DNA from: an uncultured Selenomonas sp.
GTDB taxonomy: Bacteria > Bacillota > Negativicutes > Selenomonadales > Selenomonadaceae
Assembly (NCBI GenBank): GCA_937915915.1
Contig: CALGGN010000364.1
Span: 1 to 9,497 of the forward strand
Length of the DNA stretch: 9,497 nt
Reading direction: 5' to 3'
Below are positions 1-5,945 of the stretch, piece after piece. The first letter of the stretch is position 1; every line of letters begins with the position of its first letter. A program made the position numbers and the translations under genes. Under the pieces are notes generated by a model. That model worked only from the letters and a program-made list of their open reading frames with translations. It searched no databases and was not told the DNA's origin.

Positions 1-322
1 GCGCCATCTGCTTTTTGAAGCATTCGCAGTTATGCTCGATGATCTCATCCGTCATCATCTTGCGCATATCCGTCCGCCCGGAGGGATCGCCGACCGTACC
101 TGTGCCGCCGCCGACCAGACAGATTGGGCGATGACCCGCACGCTGCATGTGCGCCATCGCCATGAGCGCGATGAAGTGCCCTGCGTGCAGGCTGTCCGCC
201 GTCGGATCAAAGCCGATGTAAAAGGTCACCTGCTCCGTATCCAAAAGCTTGCGCAATTCTTCCTCATGGGTGCACTGCGCGATGAATCCACGCTCCTTCA
301 ATATGTCGAAAACATTTGCCAA
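1..322 (-). CDS. tyrS: Tyrosyl-tRNA synthetase, N-terminal part (cut by window start)
   Basis: Class I aminoacyl-tRNA synthetase that activates tyrosine with ATP and charges tRNA-Tyr in the cytoplasm. The 107 visible residues hold the start of the catalytic Rossmann fold. YIGFDPTADSLHAGH (residues 35-49) carries the HIGH-type ATP-binding signature as HAGH, and GGGTGTVGDPSGR (71-83) is the conserved tyrosine-pocket loop of bacterial TyrS. The KMSKS loop and the tRNA-binding domain lie outside the window. The start is a TTG at 320-322, giving M-A-N-V-F-D-I-L; an adjacent in-frame TTG at 323-325 is possible. An AAGGAG ribosome binding site sits 8 bases before the first choice. The only nearby ATG is out of frame and soon meets a stop. 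The gene follows the PBP gene by 48 bp with no terminator, so co-transcription is likely. That gap is too short for the T-box leader often found before Bacillota tyrS genes. Confidence 0.96.
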   Translation of the reverse strand, partial: MANVFDILKERGFIAQCTHEEELRKLLDTEQVTFYIGFDPTADSLHAGHFIALMAMAHMQRAGHRPICLVGGGTGTVGDPSGRTDMRKMMTDEIIEHNCECFKKQMA

Positions 323-330
323 CAAACTCG

Positions 331-336
331 CTCCTT
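331..336 (-). promoter_or_regulatory. Ribosome binding site of tyrS
   Basis: AAGGAG on the minus strand lies 5 bases before TTG 323-325 and 8 bases before TTG 320-322. It supports a TTG start for tyrS, since no in-frame ATG exists near the conserved N-terminus. The second TTG gives the usual N-terminal length and is preferred. Confidence 0.7.
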
Positions 337-370
337 ATCTTAGTCTACTTCTATCAACCGTCTGCTTTTG

Positions 371-2572
371 TCAATTCCTGCCCCTGGAGGCTCCGCCTCC
401 GGGAGTTGGCGCCTCCTCTGCCGGAGCAGCTTCGGGAACCGTTTCCGGCTGCGGTGCTGCCGGTGCAGGCGCAGGTGCAGCCGGCGCCGCAGACTCCTCC
501 GGTACGCTGTTGCGACTGTCACGAGTCGGCGGTGTCACAGCATCATTGCCCTGGGTCTTCCCCTGTGGTCTGTCTCCCTTTTGAGGAGCAGCTTCCTGTG
601 CCTTCTTGTCGCCCTTGCCATCCGTTTTATCTTTATCCTTTTTCTTGCTTCGGATGGATTCGTCGTCCTCCATCTCACCAATGCCGCTCTTGCCGCTTCC
701 GTAGGCGGAATTATCAAAGTTCCTTGCCGGCATGTTTGCCGTAGCCTTTTGCATGAAGGATTTCCAGATGATGGCCGGCGTATCGCCGCCATGCATGCCT
801 CGCAAGGACTCATTGCTGTCATTGCCTACCCAGACTCCTGCCACCAGATCCGGCGTATAGCCGACAAACCACGCATCATGATAGTCGCTTGTCGTTCCGG
901 TCTTGCCTGCGGCAGGACGGCCGATTGCCGCTCTTGTTCCTGTCCCCTTTGTCACGACATCCTGCAGCATGCTGGTGAGCTCTGCCGCGCTTGCCTCGCT
1001 GATCACGCTTTTCTGCACGGGCGCTGCTTGCTCCAGAACCTTTCCGTTGCGATCCAGCACCTGTATGATTGCCACGGGATCCACATGGACCCCCTTATTG
1101 GCAAAAGTTCCATAGGCGCTGGTGATCTCCAGCGGCGTAACGCCTTTCGTAAGACCTCCCAGCGCAGTTGCCAGATTCCGGTCATTGGTCGGTCCATCCA
1201 GCACAAAGGTCGTGATTCCCATTTCCTGTGCATAGTAGATGGGCTTGTCAATGCCGATCTTTTGCGCAATCTTGACAGTCGGGACATTCATGGAGTAAAT
1301 CGCGACGGTACGCAGATTGACCTTGCCGCTGAAATGTCCGCTGTCGTTTTGCGGCGACCAGTCACCGATGGTGATGGGACTGTCGTCGATGACCGTGGAC
1401 GGCGTAAAGTCGTTTTCCAGGGCTGCCGCAAACACAAAGGGCTTGAATGCAGAACCCGGCTGGCGCTCTGCCATGGTCGCACGGTTGAATTGATCCGTCC
1501 CGCGTCCGCCGGCCATCGCCTTGATATGCCCGTTGTGCGGATCGATGGCTACCAGCGCCCCCTGGGGCTGCACGATGCCGTTGGCATCCGTCTCATAATC
1601 CGGCAGATTTTCCATCGCAGCTTCTGCGGCACGCTGCATATCCATATCAATGGTCGTATAGATCTTCAGCCCGTCCTTATAGACGGCATCCGCTCCGTAC
1701 CGATCGATCATGAGCTGCGTCACGTAGTCGATAAAATACGCCGCTTCCTTCTGTGCCGCACCGCTCTTCGGCGGAGCAAGCTTGATATCTTCGCGCTTGG
1801 TTTCGGAAGCAAGGTGGCTTGAAATATAATTGTACTTCACCATCTGATCCAGAACCGTCTCCCTGCGCTCCTTGGCAGCCTGCATGTTATTGAGGGGAGA
1901 GTAGTAATTCGGGCTTTTGGGGATGCCGGCAAGAACCGCACATTCATTGAGCGTCAGGTCTTCCACATTTTTCCCGAAATAGGTCTGTGCCGCTGCCTGC
2001 ACGCCATAGGCACCCTGCCCGAAATAAATCTGGTTCAGGTAAAGCTCCAGTATCTCCTGCTTGGTATACTGGCGCTCCAGCTGCAATGCCAAAAAGACTT
2101 CCTGCACCTTGCGCTTCATGGTGCGATCCTGTGTCAGATAGGCATTCTTTGCAAGCTGCTGCGTAATCGTGGAACCTCCCTCTGCAATCTCGTTCTCGCT
2201 GAGATTTGCCCAGACAGCGCGGAGGATGCCGCGGGGATCGATGCCGGAGTGCTCGTAGAAGCGGTTATCCTCGACTGCGATGAAGGCATCCTGCAGATTC
2301 TGCGGAATCTGGGAAATCTTCACCGGCACGCGGTTCTCTGCCGCATGCACATTCGCAATCTCATTCCCATTGATGTCATAGATATGGGAAGACGCGGGAG
2401 GGCGAATGTCCTCCGCAATATCCGGCCGCGTATTCATGCTGGCCGTCAGGAATCCGCATCCGATTCCTGTTACCATGACAATGATAACGATGAACAGCCC
2501 AAGAATGACCTTTTTTACGGTACCTCCGCTGCTTTGCGCTTTCTTCTTCGGGCTGCTGCTGCGCTTCTCCAT
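371..2572 (-). CDS. mrcA: Class A bifunctional penicillin-binding protein (PBP1A type)
   Basis: A 733-residue membrane-anchored peptidoglycan synthase that polymerises lipid II (glycosyltransferase) and cross-links the stem peptides (transpeptidase). Residues 1-20 are a basic cytoplasmic stretch and about 21-45 form one transmembrane segment. The GT51 domain follows: EDNRFYEHSG (101-110) with catalytic Glu101, GGSTITQQLAKN (132-143), and the third motif around Glu158. The transpeptidase domain has all three active-site motifs: SAFK (Ser374 nucleophile, Lys377), SMN (427-429) and KTGT (557-560). From about 635 to the end is an unusual tail, first Lys/Asp/Gln-rich, then almost pure Ala/Pro/Glu, ending GGGASRGRN. 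The ATG has an AAGGAGG site 6 bases upstream and its own promoter in the gap after mutS2. The gene is intact; the family call is firm, while the subclass name (mrcA/ponA) is by analogy. Confidence 0.95.
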   Translation of the reverse strand: MEKRSSSPKKKAQSSGGTVKKVILGLFIVIIVMVTGIGCGFLTASMNTRPDIAEDIRPPASSHIYDINGNEIANVHAAENRVPVKISQIPQNLQDAFIAVEDNRFYEHSGIDPRGILRAVWANLSENEIAEGGSTITQQLAKNAYLTQDRTMKRKVQEVFLALQLERQYTKQEILELYLNQIYFGQGAYGVQAAAQTYFGKNVEDLTLNECAVLAGIPKSPNYYSPLNNMQAAKERRETVLDQMVKYNYISSHLASETKREDIKLAPPKSGAAQKEAAYFIDYVTQLMIDRYGADAVYKDGLKIYTTIDMDMQRAAEAAMENLPDYETDANGIVQPQGALVAIDPHNGHIKAMAGGRGTDQFNRATMAERQPGSAFKPFVFAAALENDFTPSTVIDDSPITIGDWSPQNDSGHFSGKVNLRTVAIYSMNVPTVKIAQKIGIDKPIYYAQEMGITTFVLDGPTNDRNLATALGGLTKGVTPLEITSAYGTFANKGVHVDPVAIIQVLDRNGKVLEQAAPVQKSVISEASAAELTSMLQDVVTKGTGTRAAIGRPAAGKTGTTSDYHDAWFVGYTPDLVAGVWVGNDSNESLRGMHGGDTPAIIWKSFMQKATANMPARNFDNSAYGSGKSGIGEMEDDESIRSKKKDKDKTDGKGDKKAQEAAPQKGDRPQGKTQGNDAVTPPTRDSRNSVPEESAAPAAPAPAPAAPQPETVPEAAPAEEAPTPGGGASRGRN

Positions 2573-2603
2573 GCAAGTCCTCCTTCACAGATATACTCTT
2601 TCC

Positions 2604-2632
2604 ATTGTACCACAAGCGAAGTGAAATGCAAA
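2604..2632 (-). promoter_or_regulatory. Sigma-A-type promoter of the PBP1A-tyrS unit
   Basis: On the minus strand a -10 box TACAAT (2604-2609) preceded by TGG forms an extended -10. A -35 box TTTGCA (2627-2632, 4 of 6 consensus matches) lies exactly 17 bases upstream. Transcription would start near 2597, leaving about 25 bases of leader with AAGGAGG at 2579-2585 before the ATG. The -35 box begins 4 bases after the mutS2 stop codon. This is by eye; no start site has been mapped. Confidence 0.65.
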
Positions 2633-2636
2633 CGGT

Positions 2637-5012
2637 TTATTTCAAATCCACCACCGTCGCTCCTGTGCCTCCCTCATTGATGTCCGCAAAGACATAGCGC
2701 AGCACGTTCCGATGATGCTTCAGATAGTTTTGTATGCCCTTGCGCAGCGCGCCTGTGCCCTTTCCGTGGATGATCAGCACCTGTGACAGCCCTGCCATTA
2801 CGGCGTCATCCAGGAATTTGCCCACGACCATCTCCGCCTCATCCACCATCATGCCACGGATGTCCAGTTCCCGCTCGATATGGGCAGTCTTATGCAAAAG
2901 CGCCCCGGAATGTCCGGATGCTCCACTCGCCGGTGCGGATTTCCGTTCCTTGGCTGCCTCTGCCACGAAACGGCAATCCGCAGCCTTGATCGTCGTGCGC
3001 AGGCTCCCGATCTGCACCTCCAGTTCCTTGCCCTGCACGGAAAGCACGGTTCCCTTTTGATCCAGCTTCATCACATAGACCGTGTCGCCGACAGACAATT
3101 TTTTCATGTCAATGCGTTGATTGTAGATCTTCTGCGCCATAATGCCGGGATTGGCCCGCCCTGCCGCATCATTGAGCTGCTTGCGCGCCTCTTGGATGGC
3201 CTGCTGCCGCTTCTTGATGCCCTGATCCTGGAACTGCTCTTTCAGGGAATCGATGATTTCCTCCGATTCCCTGCGCGTCTGCCGGATCATGGCCGCGCTC
3301 TTCTCCCTTGCCTTGCGGATAATGTCTCCCTTGGTACGGGAAAGCTCCTCCTTCATGGCCGCAACCTTTTTTTCCAGCTGCATGACGCGCTGCTGGCGCT
3401 CCAAGATATCCGCATTGCGCTGCTCATACATCATCTTCTCGTTTTCCAGCTCGTTGATGACATTCTCGAACTGCGCATGATCCGCCTTCACCAGCTGCTG
3501 CGCCCGAAGGATCAAAGACTCCCCCAGTCCCAGCCGTCGGCTGATCGCGAACGCGTTGCTCGCTCCCGGGATGCCGATGAGCAAGCGATAGGTCGGGCGA
3601 AGCGTTTCCAGATCGAATTCCACGCAGGCATTCTCAATGCCCGCCTGCGAATAAGCAAAACTCTTGAGCTCGGAATAATGGGTGGTGGCCACCGTCACCG
3701 TGCGCACTTCCAGCAATCGTTCCAAGATGGCCATGGCAAGTGCTGCTCCTTCCTCGGGATCCGTTCCGGCGCCCAATTCGTCCAAGAGCAGTAAATCATC
3801 TTCCCCCACTTTGGAAAGGATTTCCACCAGATGTGTCATATGCGCCGAAAAGGTGGAAAGGCTCTGCTCAATGCTCTGCTCGTCCCCAATATCCGCATAG
3901 ATATTCTGGTAGACCGAGATCTCCGACCCGCTGGCGACAGGCAGGAAGCAGCCGGACTGCGCCATCAGCGCCAAAAGCCCCAAGGTCTTCATGCTCACGG
4001 TCTTGCCGCCCGTATTCGGTCCCGTCACCAGCAGCATGCGATTTTCTTTCCCGAGCACGATATCAATGGGAACAACGGTCTCCTTTGGAATCAGCGGATG
4101 CCTCGCTTGGACAAGGTTCGTATAGCCGGTTTCGTTCAGTATCGGTTCCGTTGCCCGCATATCTCTGGCAAGTCTTGCTTTCGCAAATGCAAAGTCGATA
4201 GCAGCCATGCGCTCCGCATTTTCCATGAGGATCTCCCCGTTTTTCGTGATTTCATTGGAAAGCACGCGCAGGATGCGCTCCATCTCATGCTGTTCCGCGA
4301 GCATCAGCTGCTTCACATCGTTGTTGAGCTCCACGATGGGCATCGGCTCGATGAAAAGCGTGGAGCCGCTGGCAGACTGATCATGGATGATGCCTGGAAA
4401 CTGTTGGCGGTATTCCTGCTTCACAGGAATCACATAGCGTTCGTCGCGCATGGTGACGATTGCATCCTGAAAAAACTTTTGATAATTCGCATCATGCAGG
4501 ATGGAATTGACGCGCTCCTTGATGCGGCTCTGGGAACCTCTGAGCTCCCGACGGATGCGCCGAAGCTCCACGCTTGCATCGTCCCGCATCGTGCCATGCT
4601 CATCAATGGCATTGTCCAGATGCCGTTCCAGATTCCCAAGGATCTCAATGCCGGAAGCATCTTCCTTGAGTATGGGGACATCCGCCTCCATTTCCTTGAA
4701 AAATTTCTTGATGCCGCGCATGGCGTACATCGTGCTGAGCACATCCAGAATCTCGCCTGCATCCAGCACAGCACCCAGTTTCCCTTTTTTCAGGATGTCA
4801 CGGATATCGCGGATTCCTCCCAGTGGAGGCGCTGCCATGGAATAGACCTGCACGGCTTCCGCCGTTTCCCGGATGCGCTCCTGCACCTCATGGAAGTCGC
4901 TGCTCGGCAAAAGGCCCTTTGCAAGTTCCTTTCCCAGCATCGAGCCTGCGCGCCCCGCAAGCATCCCACGGATCCTGTCATATTCCAAAACCTTGAAAGC
5001 TCCCTGCTCCAT
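2637..5012 (-). CDS. mutS2: Endonuclease MutS2 (MutS-family ATPase with Smr domain)
   Basis: A 791-residue cytoplasmic protein of the MutS2 family, which has been linked to suppression of recombination and, in Bacillus subtilis, to rescue of collided ribosomes. It lacks the mismatch-recognition domain of MutS1. In order: a core/lever region (1-310) with the MutS2-type stretch SGSTLFIEPMPIVELNN (215-231); an ATPase with Walker A GPNTGGKT (331-338), signature STFSAHM (386-392), Walker B LLLLDELGAGTDP (407-419) and TTH (443-445); a long Glu/Lys/Arg/Gln-rich coiled coil (about 510-615); a small beta domain (about 636-682); and a C-terminal Smr nuclease domain (about 714-791) with LDIRG (716-720) and HGKGTGALR (749-757). 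Length and motifs are complete. The start ATG lies 9 bases after the ROK kinase stop, and its GGGGGAG ribosome binding site touches that stop codon, so translational coupling is likely. A separate promoter follows for the next gene. Confidence 0.97.
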   Translation of the reverse strand: MEQGAFKVLEYDRIRGMLAGRAGSMLGKELAKGLLPSSDFHEVQERIRETAEAVQVYSMAAPPLGGIRDIRDILKKGKLGAVLDAGEILDVLSTMYAMRGIKKFFKEMEADVPILKEDASGIEILGNLERHLDNAIDEHGTMRDDASVELRRIRRELRGSQSRIKERVNSILHDANYQKFFQDAIVTMRDERYVIPVKQEYRQQFPGIIHDQSASGSTLFIEPMPIVELNNDVKQLMLAEQHEMERILRVLSNEITKNGEILMENAERMAAIDFAFAKARLARDMRATEPILNETGYTNLVQARHPLIPKETVVPIDIVLGKENRMLLVTGPNTGGKTVSMKTLGLLALMAQSGCFLPVASGSEISVYQNIYADIGDEQSIEQSLSTFSAHMTHLVEILSKVGEDDLLLLDELGAGTDPEEGAALAMAILERLLEVRTVTVATTHYSELKSFAYSQAGIENACVEFDLETLRPTYRLLIGIPGASNAFAISRRLGLGESLILRAQQLVKADHAQFENVINELENEKMMYEQRNADILERQQRVMQLEKKVAAMKEELSRTKGDIIRKAREKSAAMIRQTRRESEEIIDSLKEQFQDQGIKKRQQAIQEARKQLNDAAGRANPGIMAQKIYNQRIDMKKLSVGDTVYVMKLDQKGTVLSVQGKELEVQIGSLRTTIKAADCRFVAEAAKERKSAPASGASGHSGALLHKTAHIERELDIRGMMVDEAEMVVGKFLDDAVMAGLSQVLIIHGKGTGALRKGIQNYLKHHRNVLRYVFADINEGGTGATVVDLK

Positions 5013-5021
5013 GTCTCCCCC

Positions 5022-5930
5022 TCATACCCTTTCCGTTTCTTTCATTCTCTGCAACAGCAGATACAGCGCGCCGATCATGCCTGCGTCATTGCCAAGCTCT
5101 GCGAATTCGATCCGTGTATTGGCGCGCATGGACGGCACCACCATTTCCTCCACATTGCTTTGCAGGGGGGCTTTCAGCCATTTTTTCTGCTCGGACACTC
5201 CCCCGCCCAACACAATGACCTCCGGATTCAAGAGGCAGCAGACCTGTGCGATTCCTTCCGCGAGATTCGCCGCGAATTCGTGGATGGCGGCTATGGCAGC
5301 CTCATCTCCATCCTCCGCCATCCGGAATACTTCCCTTCCATCCAGCGCAGCGGGCGAGACATGATGCGCAACAGCCACCTGCTCCACGAGCGCCCGTGTG
5401 GAGCCGATATCCTCAAAGATGCGCTTTTCTCCGTGCAGTCGAAGAAAGCCGACCTCCCCTGCCGCATGCGACGCACCGTGCAATACGTTTCCGTTCCAAA
5501 GAAAAGCGCCGCCGACTCCCGTTCCCACGGTAATCATGAACAGGGTTTCCGCTCCCTTGCCTGCCCCTTTCCAGTATTCGCCCGCAATCGCAGCGTTCAC
5601 ATCATTCTCCACGATACAGGGAATCCCGCATGCCTCCGTGACGCGGGCCTGAAGCTTCATGCCGCTGTAGTCCGGGATATTCGCCGCGAATACGATGCTC
5701 CCGTCCCTCGCATCTACGATGCCCGGCGTGTCAATGGCAATCCCTTTCACATGTTCGTACGATGCCTGATAGCCATGCACAATCTCAATGACTTTCCGAA
5801 GGATGCCCTCCCCGCCTTCCTCCCGTGCCAGAGCCGGACGCTCCCCCCGCTCCGCCAGCACGCCATCTTCCCCTGCCAGACCATATTTGATGGCCGTTCC
5901 GCCAATATCGATACAAACATAAAAAGACAT
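5022..5930 (-). CDS. ROK-family sugar kinase (glucokinase or beta-glucoside kinase type)
   Basis: A 302-residue ATP-dependent sugar kinase of the ROK family within the actin-like ATPase fold. Visible motifs are the phosphate-1 loop DIGGT (8-12), IDTPGIVD (66-73), VENDVNAA (107-114) with the presumed catalytic base Asp110, the phosphate-2 loop TVGTGVGGA (134-142), and the adenosine-motif region VIVLGGGVSEQ (238-248). Most bacterial ROK glucokinases carry a CxCGxxGCxE zinc site after GExG. Here GASHAAGEVGF (152-162) runs into HGEKRIFEDIGSTRAL (166-181) with no cysteines, as in zinc-less members such as BglK-type beta-glucoside kinases. His155 and Glu158 of the substrate region are kept. The substrate therefore cannot be fixed from sequence. 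There is no helix-turn-helix domain, so it is a kinase rather than a repressor. The gene lies 15 bp after the U32 gene and 9 bp before mutS2, inside one operon. The ATG follows GAGGG with 7 bases between. Confidence 0.88.
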   Translation of the reverse strand: MSFYVCIDIGGTAIKYGLAGEDGVLAERGERPALAREEGGEGILRKVIEIVHGYQASYEHVKGIAIDTPGIVDARDGSIVFAANIPDYSGMKLQARVTEACGIPCIVENDVNAAIAGEYWKGAGKGAETLFMITVGTGVGGAFLWNGNVLHGASHAAGEVGFLRLHGEKRIFEDIGSTRALVEQVAVAHHVSPAALDGREVFRMAEDGDEAAIAAIHEFAANLAEGIAQVCCLLNPEVIVLGGGVSEQKKWLKAPLQSNVEEMVVPSMRANTRIEFAELGNDAGMIGALYLLLQRMKETERV

Positions 5931-5945
5931 TGCTTTTCCCTCATT

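Noticed and set aside
369..374. A perfect TTGACA on the minus strand at the PBP stop codon, as a possible tyrS promoter.
   Set aside because: No acceptable -10 box lies 16-18 bases downstream. TAAGAT is too far away, so the match is probably chance.
384..404. GC-rich hairpin (GGAGGC / GCCTCC) near the end of the PBP gene, as a terminator before tyrS.
   Set aside because: The stem is only 6 bp, it lies inside the coding sequence for the Gly-rich tail, and no run of T follows on the minus strand.
368..1822. A 484-codon open frame on the plus strand opposite the PBP gene.
   Set aside because: It is antisense to conserved transpeptidase coding sequence. The protein is Arg/Cys/His-rich without motifs, so it is a shadow frame.
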